From: Streptomyces violens
GTDB taxonomy: Bacteria > Actinomycetota > Actinomycetes > Streptomycetales > Streptomycetaceae
Direction of reading: 5' to 3'
Length of the DNA stretch: 64,000 nt
Assembly: GCF_000717745.1 (NCBI RefSeq)
Contig: NZ_JOBH01000014.1
Location: 1-64,000, forward strand
Positions 50,752-60,186 of this stretch are shown here, in pieces. The position numbers were made by a program, and so were the translations under genes. Every line of letters begins with the position of its first letter. Position 1 is the stretch's first letter. A model generated the notes under the pieces. It did no database searches. It was not told the origin of the DNA and saw only the letters and a list, made by a program, of their open reading frames with translations.

Positions 50752-52503
50752 ATGGCCGCCAAGACCGACACCCACAGCGACACGCACAGCGAGACCCCGC
50801 AGGACGCCGACCTCGGCGCCGCGGGCTCCCAGCTGTCCACCGCGCCGAAGGAGGAGGTCTCCCTCCCCTCCCTCGGGCCGATCGGCTGGGCACGCTGGTT
50901 CTGGCGCCAGCTCACCTCGATGCGGGTCGCGCTGATCCTGCTCTTCCTGCTCTCGCTCGGCGCCGTCCCCGGCTCGCTCATCCCGCAGACCAGCATCGAC
51001 CCGGTCAAGGTCGATCAGTTCAAGGAACAGCACGACGTCCTCGGGCCGATTTACGACAAGCTCGGGATGTTCCACGTCTACAGCTCGGTGTGGTTCTCCG
51101 CGATCTACCTGCTGCTGTTCATCTCGCTGATCGGCTGCATCGTCCCGCGGACCTGGCAGTTCGTCGGCCAGCTCCGCGGCCGCCCGCCGGGCGCCCCGCG
51201 CCGGCTGACCCGGCTGCCTGCGTACGCCACCTGGCGCACCACCGCCGAGCCCGAGCAGGTCCTCCAGGCCGCCCAGCGGACGCTCAAGAAGCGCCGCTTC
51301 CGCAGCCACATCGTGGGCACCTCGGTCGCCTCCGAGAAGGGGTACCTCCGCGAGGCCGGCAACCTGATCTTCCACATCGCGCTGATCGTGATGCTGGTCG
51401 CCTTCGCCATCGGCAACCTGTGGAAGTCCGAGGGCGGCAAGCTGATCGCCGAGGGCGACGGCTTCTCCAACAGCCTGACGCAGTTCGACGACTTCAAGTC
51501 CGGTTCGTTCTTCGACACGAACGACCTGGAGCCGTTCGGCTTCCAGCTCGACAAGTTCGTCGCCACGTACGAGCGCGGCGGGCCGCAGAACGGCACCCCG
51601 CGGATCTTCCGCGCCGACGTCACCTACTTCAGCGGTGCCGACGGCAAGGAGCACAAGACCTCGATCAAGGTCAACGAGCCGCTGGACATCGGCGGTGACC
51701 GGGTCTACCTGCTCTCGCACGGCTACGCGCCCGACGTCACCGTCAAGGACGGCACCGGCAAGGTCGTCTACGAGGGCGCCGTGCCGTTCCTCCCGCAGGA
51801 CCCCAAGAACTTCACCTCCAGCGGCGTGGTGAAGGTCCCCGGCGCCAAGACCAAGGACGGCAAGAAGAACCAGCTCGGCTTCCAGGGCTTCTTCGTCCCG
51901 ACCTTCGGCGGCAAGGGCTCCGGCTCGATGTTCTCCGTCTTCCCGGCGCTGGACAATCCCCGGCTGACCCTCACCGCGTACCACGGTGACCTGGGCGTGG
52001 ACTCGGGCCTGCCGCAGAACGTCTACCAGCTCGAGACCAAGAACCTGAAGCAGTACAAGGTCGACGGCCGGGCGGTCGCCCAGATGATGTCCCCGGGGCA
52101 GTCCATGAAGCTGCCGAACGGTGACGGCAGCATCAAGTTCAACGGCGTCAAGCAGTGGGCCAGCTTCAAGATCTCCCACCAGCCCGGCAACGGGCTCGCG
52201 CTGGGCGGCGCGGTCGCCGCCCTGCTCGGCCTCGCCGGCTCGCTGTTCATCCAGCGCCGCCGGGTGTGGGTCCGCGCCGAGCCGGGCCCCGACGGCGTCA
52301 CCGTCGTGGAGATCGCCGGGCTCGGCCGCAGCGAGTCCGCGAAGCTCCCCGAGGAGCTGGCGGACCTCGCGTACACCCTCCAGCCGGACGCCCCGCAGGC
52401 GCCCGAGCCGGAAACCGAAACCGAAGCTTCCGACCCCGAAGACTCCGCGGAGCCGACCGACTCCGCCGGTAACGCTGATCCCTCCGAAGGAGCGCGCGCG
52501 TGA
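50752..52503 (+). CDS. resB: cytochrome c biogenesis protein ResB
   Basis: This 583-residue protein has three N-terminal membrane helices (LTSMRVALILLFLLSLGAVPGSLIPQ; FSAIYLLLFISLIGCIVPR; REAGNLIFHIALIVMLVAF), a large extracytoplasmic domain and a final membrane helix (LALGGAVAALLGLAGSLFIQRRRVW), matching ResB/Ccs1. It forms the haem-lyase complex with CcsB. The ATG at 50752 is preferred to TTG 50737 inside ccdA. The acidic C-terminal tail is variable in the family. Confidence 0.95.
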   Translation: MAAKTDTHSDTHSETPQDADLGAAGSQLSTAPKEEVSLPSLGPIGWARWFWRQLTSMRVALILLFLLSLGAVPGSLIPQTSIDPVKVDQFKEQHDVLGPIYDKLGMFHVYSSVWFSAIYLLLFISLIGCIVPRTWQFVGQLRGRPPGAPRRLTRLPAYATWRTTAEPEQVLQAAQRTLKKRRFRSHIVGTSVASEKGYLREAGNLIFHIALIVMLVAFAIGNLWKSEGGKLIAEGDGFSNSLTQFDDFKSGSFFDTNDLEPFGFQLDKFVATYERGGPQNGTPRIFRADVTYFSGADGKEHKTSIKVNEPLDIGGDRVYLLSHGYAPDVTVKDGTGKVVYEGAVPFLPQDPKNFTSSGVVKVPGAKTKDGKKNQLGFQGFFVPTFGGKGSGSMFSVFPALDNPRLTLTAYHGDLGVDSGLPQNVYQLETKNLKQYKVDGRAVAQMMSPGQSMKLPNGDGSIKFNGVKQWASFKISHQPGNGLALGGAVAALLGLAGSLFIQRRRVWVRAEPGPDGVTVVEIAGLGRSESAKLPEELADLAYTLQPDAPQAPEPETETEASDPEDSAEPTDSAGNADPSEGARA

Positions 52504-53588
52504 ACCTCGCGGCCGCGGCCAACGAGAACCTGGCCAGTACCAGCAACACGCTGATCTATTCGGCGATGGCGATCTACACCCTGGCGTTCCTCGCGCACAT
52601 GGCGGAGTGGGTGTTCGGCAGCCGGAGCAAGGTGGGCCGTACGGCCGCCGCGCTCACCGCGGACAAATCGGCGGCGCCCGGCGTGACGGTGCAGTCCAAG
52701 GCCAAGGCCGGCGGCACCGCCGTACTGGACCGCCCCAAGGTCGTGACCCGCTCGGCGGCCGGCAGCCGGGACGTGCCCGACGGCATCGGCGCGCACGGCG
52801 GCACCGAGAAGGGCGACCTGTACGGCCGCATCGCCATCTCGCTGACCACGCTGGCCTGGCTGATCCACGTGGGCGGCGTGGTCTCCCGCGCCCTGTCGGT
52901 GGAGCGTGCCCCCTGGGGCAACATGTACGAGTTCTCCACGACCTTCGCCGCGGTCGCGGTGGCCGTGTACCTGATCCTGCTGGTCGCCAAGAAGAACGTC
53001 CGCTGGCTCGGCCTGCCGCTGGTCACCACCGTCCTGCTGGACCTCGGCCTCGCCGTCTCGGTCCTCTACACCGCCAGTGACCAGCTCGTCCCGGCACTGC
53101 ACTCGTACTGGCTGTGGATCCACGTCAGCTGCGCGATCATCTCCGGCGCGGTGCTCTACATGGGCGCGGTCTCCACCCTGCTGTACCTCTTCCGCGACCG
53201 CTACGAGGCCAAGCTCGCCGACCCGAGCGGCAAGCAGCCGGGCGCCTTCGCCAAGTCGGTACTGGAGCGGCTGCCCGCGGCCGCCTCGCTGGACAAGTTC
53301 GCGTACCGCATCAACGCGACGGTCTTCCCGCTGTGGACCTTCACGATCATCGCGGGCGCGATCTGGGCCGAGGCCGCCTGGGGCCGCTACTGGGGCTGGG
53401 ACCCCAAGGAGGTCTGGTCCTTCATCACCTGGGTCGCCTACGCCTGCTACCTGCACGCCCGCGCGACCGCAGGCTGGAAGGGCCGCAAGGCCGCCTACCT
53501 GGCCCTGATCGCCTTCGCCTGCTACCTCTTCAACTACTACGGCGTGAACATCTTCGTCACGGGTCTGCACTCCTACGCCGGAGTCTGA
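52500..53588 (+). CDS. ccsB: c-type cytochrome biogenesis protein CcsB (ResC)
   Basis: This is a 362-residue haem-handling membrane protein. The tryptophan-rich WWD signature is WGRYWGWDPKEVWSF, flanked by conserved His residues in LIHVGG and HSYWLWIHV. N-terminal residues 40-105 form an extra charged loop. The GTG at 52500 overlaps the resB stop (GTGA). With ResB it exports haem and attaches it to apocytochromes c of the bc1-aa3 branch. Confidence 0.95.
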   Translation: MNLAAAANENLASTSNTLIYSAMAIYTLAFLAHMAEWVFGSRSKVGRTAAALTADKSAAPGVTVQSKAKAGGTAVLDRPKVVTRSAAGSRDVPDGIGAHGGTEKGDLYGRIAISLTTLAWLIHVGGVVSRALSVERAPWGNMYEFSTTFAAVAVAVYLILLVAKKNVRWLGLPLVTTVLLDLGLAVSVLYTASDQLVPALHSYWLWIHVSCAIISGAVLYMGAVSTLLYLFRDRYEAKLADPSGKQPGAFAKSVLERLPAAASLDKFAYRINATVFPLWTFTIIAGAIWAEAAWGRYWGWDPKEVWSFITWVAYACYLHARATAGWKGRKAAYLALIAFACYLFNYYGVNIFVTGLHSYAGV

Positions 53589-53605
53589 CCGGGGCGACAG
53601 CCGTG

Positions 53606-53651
53606 GGCCGCGGCGGGCCGGGACACGTTCCCGGCCCGCCGCGGCCGTTTT
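53606..53651. terminator. terminator after ccsB
   Basis: A perfect 18-bp GC stem (53606-53623 with 53629-53646) is followed by a run of five T residues at 53648. It also lies downstream of the convergent secreted-protein gene. Confidence 0.9.
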
Positions 53652-53685
53652 TCAGCGACTGGCCGTTTTCAGCGGCCGGTCAGCT

Positions 53686-55047
53686 TCAGCGGCCGGTCAG
53701 TGCGACGGTGGCGGTCGCCGTCGCGGCCGTGTGGCGCGCGTCGCCCCGGTAGGTGACGGTGTACGTCACGTCACCCTCGCCGCGCGGCCGGTCGGTCACC
53801 TTGAAGGTGCCGTCGGCGGCCACGGTCGCGCTGCCCAGCGGGACGGCCGAGCCGCCCGACGGGCCGGTGCGCGTCACCTCGACCGAGGTGCCCTCGGCGT
53901 ACGGCAGCTTGGCGGTCAGCGTGCCGGAGACGGTCAGCGGCGGGCCGGACGGGGCGGTGGCCGGCGCCGTCACGGTGAGCTGCGAGTCGGCCTTGGCGGC
54001 CTCGGTGAGCACCTTGAGCTGGAGCGTCGTGCCGGAGCCGGTGATCGCGAACAGCCGGCTGCCGTCCGGCGCCCACTCCAGGCCCCGGGTGCTGAGCGTC
54101 GCGTTGGTCGTGCCCTTGACCTCGTACGTGCGGTACGCCGCGGCCGCGCCCGGCGTGAAGAGGTAGATGTCGTCCTCGTAGTAGCCGTCGATGCCCGCGG
54201 CGACCGTGCCGTCCGGGGCGATGGCCACCGCGTTCGGGTACGGGTTGGTCGGGTAGCTGCCGTTGGCCGTCAGGTCCGAGAGCTTGAAGACCTGCTGCTT
54301 GTACGGTGCGCCGCTGGCCACGACGACGTTCTCGCCGTCGGCGGCGATGGCCATGTCGCGGAGGTTGGACGTGCCGCCGCCCGGGTTCCAGACGTTGGCC
54401 TTCTGGACCGGGTGCCCGGACGTCACGTCGTACACGGCCATGGTGGCCGGGCTGGAGCCCACCTCGCCCGCGACGAGCGTGCCCGGCGCGGCCGGCGAGG
54501 CGGCCAGCAGCGGTGCGTTGTACCAGGCGTACGCCGGGACCTCGTCGGTGGTGACGACCGGCTCGGCGCCCGAGAGGTCGACCGCGCCGATGCCGCCGCC
54601 CCGGGAGCCGTAGAAGCTGAACCAGACCTTGCCGCCGGTGACGACCGGGGTGGAGGGCTGGTTGCCCGTACCGGTGGCGTAACGGGCGGTCTCGGTGAGC
54701 GAGCCGGTGTCGATCGCGGCGATCGCCTCGCCCTCGGACAGGCCGACGTAGAGCGTCCCGGAGTCCTCGGAGAGGGCGAGTCCGGACGCGCCCTGCTCGC
54801 CCGGTATCTGCCCGACGAGGTTCCCGTCGTAGTCCGCGACCAGCACGCTGTCGCTGTTCGGGGCGCTCATGAACACCCGCTTGTGGACCCCGTCCACGAC
54901 GGTGTCGGTGATCCAGTCGGCGGGCAGGGGGGTGGAGCTGTCGGCGTACGCGGGGCCGGCGGACCCGGGGCCGAAGAGAGTTGCGGTACCGACGAGGGCC
55001 GTCAGCGTGAGGGCGCTGACAAGTCTTCGTGTGCGCAAGTGCTTCAT
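53686..55047 (-). CDS. secreted beta-propeller protein with C-terminal Ig-like domain
   Basis: This 453-residue precursor has the signal peptide MKHLRTRRLVSALTLTALVG ... PAYA. About 330 residues of YVTN/WD40-like beta-propeller follow, with blade signatures such as VLVADYDGNLVGQI, TLYVGLSEGEAIAAIDTGS and VVVASGAPYKQQVFKLSDL. A bacterial Ig-like domain ends the protein (LTVSGTLTAKLPYAEGTSVEVT). The ATG at 55047 lies directly after AGAGG, so TTG 55038 is an alternative start. It probably acts as a cell-surface binding protein; no enzyme site is seen. Confidence 0.8.
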   Translation of the reverse strand: MKHLRTRRLVSALTLTALVGTATLFGPGSAGPAYADSSTPLPADWITDTVVDGVHKRVFMSAPNSDSVLVADYDGNLVGQIPGEQGASGLALSEDSGTLYVGLSEGEAIAAIDTGSLTETARYATGTGNQPSTPVVTGGKVWFSFYGSRGGGIGAVDLSGAEPVVTTDEVPAYAWYNAPLLAASPAAPGTLVAGEVGSSPATMAVYDVTSGHPVQKANVWNPGGGTSNLRDMAIAADGENVVVASGAPYKQQVFKLSDLTANGSYPTNPYPNAVAIAPDGTVAAGIDGYYEDDIYLFTPGAAAAYRTYEVKGTTNATLSTRGLEWAPDGSRLFAITGSGTTLQLKVLTEAAKADSQLTVTAPATAPSGPPLTVSGTLTAKLPYAEGTSVEVTRTGPSGGSAVPLGSATVAADGTFKVTDRPRGEGDVTYTVTYRGDARHTAATATATVALTGR

Positions 55048-55226
55048 CCTCTGAACGAGCTCGGTGACGAGCATGCTGAACCGACGGCCGGAAGACCCGG
55101 CCGCGAGGATGGCGATGGGGGGTACGGACGGGCGGCGGGCAGGGGAGAACCCCTGGTCGCGGCCAATTCGTCGCGCCGAGCAGAAGATTAGGGCACGGCA
55201 CTGACAGCGGTGATCCCGCGGCCGGT

Positions 55227-56651
55227 TCAGCGGCGTTTGCGGCCGCCGCGCTCCTGGCGGGGCGGGGACTGGCCGGTGCCGGGGAGGACCGGCTTCGGCA
55301 GGGTCGCGACTTCTCGTTTGGCCGCTGCCAGCCGCTCGGCGGTGTCGCGTGGCAGCCGCGGCGGGCGGCGCGCGGGTCCGAAGCCGAAGGCCGAGGTCAG
55401 ATCGCCGAAGGTGGCCCGCCGCCAGTCGGAGATGTTCGGCTCCTCGACGCCGGTGAAGCGCTCCAGGAACTGCAGTACGGAGGTGTGGTCGAAGGGCTCG
55501 CCCGCGGCCCAGCCGCCCACCGTCCACGGCGAGACGATCAGGCACGGGACGCGGAAGCCGGCGCCGATGGGCAGCCCGCCGATGAACTCGTCCTTCGTGC
55601 CGGCGGCCGGCACCGGCGGCGGTACGTGATCGAAGAACCCGTCGTTCTCGTCGTAGTTCAGGATGAACGCGGTCTTCCACCAGACCTTCGGGTTACTGGC
55701 GATGGCCTCGACCGTCCGCGCGACGAAGGCGGCACCGGCGGCCGGCAGATAGTCCGGGTGCTCCGACTCCGCCGCCGTCGGGATGATCCAGGAGACGGCC
55801 GGCAGCCGGTCGTTCCGCGCGTCGTCCTCGAAGGTGCCCGCGGGCCGCGGCCGCACCCCGCGCTCGTACAGCGCGTCCCCGGGCCCGGCGTCCCGGAAGC
55901 TCCGGAACTGCTCCAGCAGATTGCAGCCGTAGTCGTCGTCCTGCTGGTACACCCGCCAGCTCACGCCCGCCGCCTGCAGCCGCTCGGCGTACGTCGTCCA
56001 GCGGTACGGTTGCGGCGCGGTGTTGTTCCGGGCCGGGCCGCCCCGGGTGCCGCCGGGGTCGATCGTGCCGGTCATCCAGTACAGCCGGTTCGGCCAGGTG
56101 GGCCCGAAGACCGAGCAGAAGTAGTGGTCGCAGAGGGTGAACGCCTCGGCGAGGGCGAAGTGGAAGGGAATGTCCGCGCGGGTGTGATAGCCCATCACAT
56201 ACGGGCCGTTCTTCCCGTCCGCCTTGCGGTGCGCGGGCAGCCAGCGGTCCATCCGCCCGCCGTGCCACGCCTCGTGCTGCACGGACCAGGCGTGGCTGGT
56301 GGACGGGACGGCCTGGGCGCTGGAGCGGTGGGTGTCCAGGTGGAACGGCAGCAGGTAGCCGTCCGGGTTCACGGCGTCCGGCTGGTGGAAGACCGAGCGT
56401 CCGGTGGAGAGGGTGAGCGCCTCCGGGTCCGCGAAGCCGCGTACGCCGCGCAGCGTCCCGAAGTAGTGATCGAACGAACGGTTCTCCTGCATCAGCAGCA
56501 CGACGTGCTCGATGTCGTCCGGCGAGCCGTGCCGGGGCGGCCCGGCCGCGACCGCCTTCCGCACGCTCGGCGGCAGCAGCGACAGCGCGGCGGCGCCGCC
56601 CACCGCGCCCGCGGCGGAGCCGAGGAGTCTGCGCCGGGTCAGGTCGGGCAC
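55227..56651 (-). CDS. phosphoesterase family protein (phospholipase C/acid phosphatase type), Tat-exported
   Basis: This is a 474-residue alkaline-phosphatase-like hydrolase. The twin-arginine signal is DLTRRRLLGSAAGAVGG. IEHVVLLMQENRSFDHYFGTL is the catalytic N-terminal motif (Glu-Asn ... Asp). LNYDENDGFFDHVPPP and GFRVPCLIVSPW are further family blocks, and FDHTSVLQFLERFTG provides C-terminal His. Relatives cleave phospholipids outside the cell. GTG start with GGGAGGG upstream. The C terminus is Lys/Arg-rich. Confidence 0.92.
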   Translation of the reverse strand: MPDLTRRRLLGSAAGAVGGAAALSLLPPSVRKAVAAGPPRHGSPDDIEHVVLLMQENRSFDHYFGTLRGVRGFADPEALTLSTGRSVFHQPDAVNPDGYLLPFHLDTHRSSAQAVPSTSHAWSVQHEAWHGGRMDRWLPAHRKADGKNGPYVMGYHTRADIPFHFALAEAFTLCDHYFCSVFGPTWPNRLYWMTGTIDPGGTRGGPARNNTAPQPYRWTTYAERLQAAGVSWRVYQQDDDYGCNLLEQFRSFRDAGPGDALYERGVRPRPAGTFEDDARNDRLPAVSWIIPTAAESEHPDYLPAAGAAFVARTVEAIASNPKVWWKTAFILNYDENDGFFDHVPPPVPAAGTKDEFIGGLPIGAGFRVPCLIVSPWTVGGWAAGEPFDHTSVLQFLERFTGVEEPNISDWRRATFGDLTSAFGFGPARRPPRLPRDTAERLAAAKREVATLPKPVLPGTGQSPPRQERGGRKRR

Positions 56652-56675
56652 GGGTGCCCTCCCGACAGCCGGACA

Positions 56676-56704
56676 GTGCCTGGCAAACGGCGTTGGCCAG
56701 GCAC
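56676..56704 (-). terminator. inverted repeat downstream of the oxygenase gene
   Basis: A 9-bp inverted repeat (56676-56684 with 56696-56704) lies between the minus-strand oxygenase and the phosphoesterase. It could be a terminator or part of the phosphoesterase control region. Confidence 0.4.
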
Positions 56705-56795
56705 GTTGTCGGAGATGATCACCGCGTCACTTTACGGCGAGCGTGCCGTTTCCTGACGGAGGCTCAGATTTGTGGTGTCGTGCCCGGCGCTCGGC

Positions 56796-57725
56796 TCAGC
56801 CGACCGTGATCGCGGTCAGCTTCTCCCGCAGATAGACATGCGAGTCGGGCAGGCCGCCGAGGCTCGTCCCCGGGTCGCACTCGTAGAAGTACACCAGCGA
56901 CATCAGTTCCTCGGCCGGCACGTCGGCCGGCGGCGGCAGGACGCGGTGCCGCCCCGACTGCCAGCGGCCGCCGGTCCACCGCGCCATCAGATCGCCGATG
57001 TTCACCGTGAACGAGTCCGGCGCCCAGGGCGCGTCCGCCCAGCCGTCCGCGTCGGTGAAGACCTGCAGCCCGCCCTTGCCGCGCTGCCGGTCCAGGACGG
57101 TGACCGTGCCGAAGTCGGTGTGCGGCCCGATCCGGAACTGGCCCGGCAGTGGCGCGCCGACCACCTCCGTCCCCGGGTACCAGTTGACGTTGAAGCCCCA
57201 GGTGGGGTGCCCGGTGTGCCGGGTGAAGAAGTCGGCGGACTCGCCCAGCGCGCCGGCGAGCACTTCGAGGAGCAGATCGGACAGCGCCCGCATCTCGCCG
57301 GTGTACCGCTCGACCAGCGGCCGCAGCTCCGGCACCTCCGCGGGCCAGGTGTTCGGCAGGAACCACTCCGCGTCCACGGCGGCGTTCCCCGTCGGCTCGT
57401 CGGCCGCGAAGGACAGCGACTCCTTCAGGTCCGGCGGTGTCTCCGTGCCCTCCGCGTACCCGTTCGCCTCCGCGCCGGGCCCCAGCCAGCCGCGCTCGCC
57501 GACCGTGACCGCGTACGGCTCCTTCGCGGCCGTCGGCAGCCGGAAGAACCGCCGGGCGGCCGTACGGATGTCCGTCCGCAGCCCCGCGTCGACGCCGTGC
57601 CCGGTGACGACGAGGAACCCGGCGGTGCGCAGGGCGGCGTCGACGGTGGCGGCGAGGGCCTGCCGTGTCCGGTCGTCCCCGGACCGCCACGCGCCCAGGT
57701 CGATGACGGGAATCGCGTCACTCAT
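56796..57725 (-). CDS. isopenicillin N synthase-family 2-oxoglutarate/Fe(II) oxygenase
   Basis: This 309-residue non-haem iron oxygenase has an N-terminal DIOX_N domain (IPVIDLGAW) and a jelly-roll core with the facial triad His and Asp in IGPHTDFGTVTVL and His in SGRHRVLPP. The RxS-like Arg for the 2-oxoglutarate carboxylate is in the same HRV region. The substrate is not identifiable. A cytidine-deaminase-fold gene follows upstream on the strand, with 48 bases between, and the pair may act on one substrate. Confidence 0.9.
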   Translation of the reverse strand: MSDAIPVIDLGAWRSGDDRTRQALAATVDAALRTAGFLVVTGHGVDAGLRTDIRTAARRFFRLPTAAKEPYAVTVGERGWLGPGAEANGYAEGTETPPDLKESLSFAADEPTGNAAVDAEWFLPNTWPAEVPELRPLVERYTGEMRALSDLLLEVLAGALGESADFFTRHTGHPTWGFNVNWYPGTEVVGAPLPGQFRIGPHTDFGTVTVLDRQRGKGGLQVFTDADGWADAPWAPDSFTVNIGDLMARWTGGRWQSGRHRVLPPPADVPAEELMSLVYFYECDPGTSLGGLPDSHVYLREKLTAITVG

Positions 57726-57773
57726 CGCCGGTCTCCCTCGGCCTTCCGCGGCGGCCCTCTTCGGTTCTCTTGC

Positions 57774-58226
57774 TCAGTCCTCGCCGATGTCCTCGTGCCA
57801 CAGCTCGGGGCGGTCCGCGATGAAGGCGCGCATCATCGCGACGCACTCCGGGTCGTCCAGCACCACGACCTCCACGCCGTGCTCGGCCAGCCAGTCGTGC
57901 CCGCCGTGGAACGTCTCCGCCTCGCCGATCACGACCCGGGAGATCCCGAACTGGCGCACCAGCCCGCTGCAGTACCAGCAGGGCGACAGCGTGGTGACCA
58001 TGGTCGTGCCCTGGTACGAGCGCTGCCGTCCGGCGGCCCGGAACGCGGCCGTCTCGGCGTGCACCGACGGGTCGTCGTCCTGCACGCGCCGGTTGTGACC
58101 CCGCCCGAGCAGTGTGCCGTCAGCGCCGTACAGCGCGGCGCCGATCGGGATGCCGCCGGAGGCGAGTCCGGCCCGGGCCTCGGCCACCGCGACGGCCAGC
58201 ATCGCGGACGTGCCGGGGCCGCTCAT
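57774..58226 (-). CDS. nucleoside deaminase (cytidine/guanine deaminase fold)
   Basis: This is a 150-residue zinc deaminase. Zinc ligands are His in SVHAETAAF (with catalytic Glu) and the two Cys of [11 protein letters not shown]. The layout resembles cytosine/guanine deaminase rather than tRNA adenosine deaminase. The start overlaps the preceding gene's stop (ATGA). Together with the oxygenase it may modify a nucleobase; this is inference from adjacency. Confidence 0.9.
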   Translation of the reverse strand: MSGPGTSAMLAVAVAEARAGLASGGIPIGAALYGADGTLLGRGHNRRVQDDDPSVHAETAAFRAAGRQRSYQGTTMVTTLSPCWYCSGLVRQFGISRVVIGEAETFHGGHDWLAEHGVEVVVLDDPECVAMMRAFIADRPELWHEDIGED

Positions 58227-58639
58227 TCGTCACGCTCCCCGGGCCCCTTGCCGTCTCCCGACTCGCGGCGGCGGAGCTCCTCCTCGCGGCGCTTCAGGTC
58301 CGCTTCCCAGTCCTTGAGCAGCGTCTCGTCCTCGTCCCGGCGCTGCGCCCGCTCCTGCGTGCCCAGCTTCTGCAGGAACTCGGGGTTGTCGTCCGGCGCG
58401 ACCCAGCCGCCCCGGCCACCCCGGCCGCGCCCCGATGCGCGGCCCTCGGCGGCGAGCGCCGCGCGGTTCTTTCCGGCGATCAGCCAGGACACCGACCCGA
58501 CGAGCGGGAAGAGCAGTACGAGGATCGCCCACAGCACCTTCGGCATGTGGCGCACATGCTTCTCATCGGTGGTGACGCAGTCGATGAACGCGTAGATGCT
58601 CAGTGCCAGCGGCACCAGGATCATCAGCACCCGCAGCAT
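58223..58639 (-). CDS. PLDc_N domain small membrane protein
   Basis: This is a 138-residue protein with two membrane helices ([22 protein letters not shown] and [24 protein letters not shown]), matching the PLDc_N domain of cardiolipin-synthase N termini, and then a charged coiled-coil tail ([20 protein letters not shown]). It has no phospholipase catalytic domain. It overlaps the deaminase start, implying co-transcription, though a functional link is unclear. Confidence 0.85.
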   Translation of the reverse strand: MLRVLMILVPLALSIYAFIDCVTTDEKHVRHMPKVLWAILVLLFPLVGSVSWLIAGKNRAALAAEGRASGRGRGGRGGWVAPDDNPEFLQKLGTQERAQRRDEDETLLKDWEADLKRREEELRRRESGDGKGPGERDE

Positions 58640-58728
58640 GTCTCGCTCCCCCTGGGAGTGGCCGGGCGGGCCGGTGAGCGCGGCCCCAGTGACCAGTCCA
58701 GGGTAGTGCGTACCGGATACTGGGACGC

Positions 58729-60186
58729 ATGGCTTATGACGATCTTCGCTCGTTCCTCCGGGCGCTCGACCGCGAAGGTGACCTCAAGCGCATCAAGGCC
58801 GAGGTCGACCCCCACCTGGAAGTCGGGGAGATCGTCGACCGGGTGCAGAAGGCCGGCGGCCCCGCGCTCCTCTTCGAGAACGTCAAGGGCTCGGCGATGC
58901 CGCTGGCCATGAACGTCTACGGCACCGACCGCCGGCTCCTGAAGGCGCTCGGCCTGAAGTCCTACGACGACATCAGCGGCAAGATCGGCGGGCTGCTCAA
59001 GCCCGAGCTGCCGCAGGGCTTCGTCGGCGTTCGCGAGGCCTTCGGGAAGCTCGCGAACATGACGCACGTACCGCCGAAGAAGGTCAAGGGGGAGGGCGCG
59101 CCCGTCCAGGAGGTCGTGCTCCAGGGCGACGAGGTCGACCTCGAGCAGCTGCCCGCCCTGTTCACCTGGCCCGAGGACGGCGGCTCGTTCTTCAACCTGG
59201 GCCTGACCCACACCAAGGACCCCGAAAGCGGCGTCCGCAACCTCGGTCTGTACCGCCTCCAGCGGCACGACAAGCGCACCATCGGGATGCACTGGCAGAT
59301 CCACAAGGACAGCCGGAACCACTACCAGGTGGCCGCCAGGCGCGGCGAGAAGCTGCCGGTCGCCATCGCCTTCGGCTGCCCGCCGGCCGTGACGTACGCC
59401 TCGACCGCGCCGCTCCCCGGCGACATCGACGAGTACCTCTTCGCGGGCTTCGTGCAGGGCAAGCGGATCGAGATGGTCGACTGCAAGACCGTGCCGCTCC
59501 AGGTCCCGGCCAACGCCGAGGTGGTACTGGAGGGCTGGCTGGAGCCGGGCGAGATGCTCCCCGAGGGGCCGTTCGGTGACCACACCGGCTTCTACACGCC
59601 GCAGGAGCCGTTCCCGGCGCTGACCATCGACTGCGTCACGATGCGCAGGCGTCCGCTGCTGCAGTCGATCGTCGTCGGCCGGCCGCCGACGGAGGACGGG
59701 CCGCTGGGCCGGGCCACGGAGCGGTTCTTCCTCCCGCTCCTGAAGATCATCGTCCCGGACATCGTGGACTACCACCTCCCGGAGTCCGGCGGCTTCCACA
59801 ACTGCGCGATCGTCTCGATCGACAAGAAGTACCCCAAGCACGCGCAGAAGGTCATGCATGCCATCTGGGGTGCGCACATGATGTCGCTGACCAAGCTGAT
59901 CATCGTGGTCGACGCGGACTGCGACGTGCACGATCTGCACGAGGTCTCCTGGCGGGCGCTGGGCAACACCGACTACGCCCGTGACCTGACGGTCGTGGAG
60001 GGCCCGGTGGACCACCTGGACCACTCCTCGTACCAGCAGTTCTGGGGCGGCAAGGCCGGCATCGACGCGACCGCGAAGTGGCCCGAGGAGGGCTACACCC
60101 GGGACGGGGGCTGGCCGCAGATGATCGTCTCGGACCCGGAGATCTCCGAACGGGTCACCAAGCGCTGGAAGGAGTACGGGCTGTGA
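58729..60186 (+). CDS. mqnL: menaquinone biosynthesis decarboxylase (UbiD family)
   Basis: This is a 485-residue prenyl-FMN-dependent decarboxylase. The UbiD features are [24 protein letters not shown] and the Arg-Glu-Glu-type active site around [15 protein letters not shown]. Its place directly before a UbiA-type prenyltransferase and near a UbiX-type flavin prenyltransferase matches the late futalosine genes of streptomycetes (SCO4490-4492, from memory). It decarboxylates the naphthoate intermediate. GATACT ends 7 bases before the ATG, so the mRNA may be leaderless. Confidence 0.93.
   Translation: MAYDDLRSFLRALDREGDLKRIKAEVDPHLEVGEIVDRVQKAGGPALLFENVKGSAMPLAMNVYGTDRRLLKALGLKSYDDISGKIGGLLKPELPQGFVGVREAFGKLANMTHVPPKKVKGEGAPVQEVVLQGDEVDLEQLPALFTWPEDGGSFFNLGLTHTKDPESGVRNLGLYRLQRHDKRTIGMHWQIHKDSRNHYQVAARRGEKLPVAIAFGCPPAVTYASTAPLPGDIDEYLFAGFVQGKRIEMVDCKTVPLQVPANAEVVLEGWLEPGEMLPEGPFGDHTGFYTPQEPFPALTIDCVTMRRRPLLQSIVVGRPPTEDGPLGRATERFFLPLLKIIVPDIVDYHLPESGGFHNCAIVSIDKKYPKHAQKVMHAIWGAHMMSLTKLIIVVDADCDVHDLHEVSWRALGNTDYARDLTVVEGPVDHLDHSSYQQFWGGKAGIDATAKWPEEGYTRDGGWPQMIVSDPEISERVTKRWKEYGL

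Noticed and set aside
56700..56760. TCAC repeats upstream of the phosphoesterase considered as a PHO box
   Set aside because: The spacing between repeats is 8 bases instead of the 11-base direct repeat of PhoP boxes.
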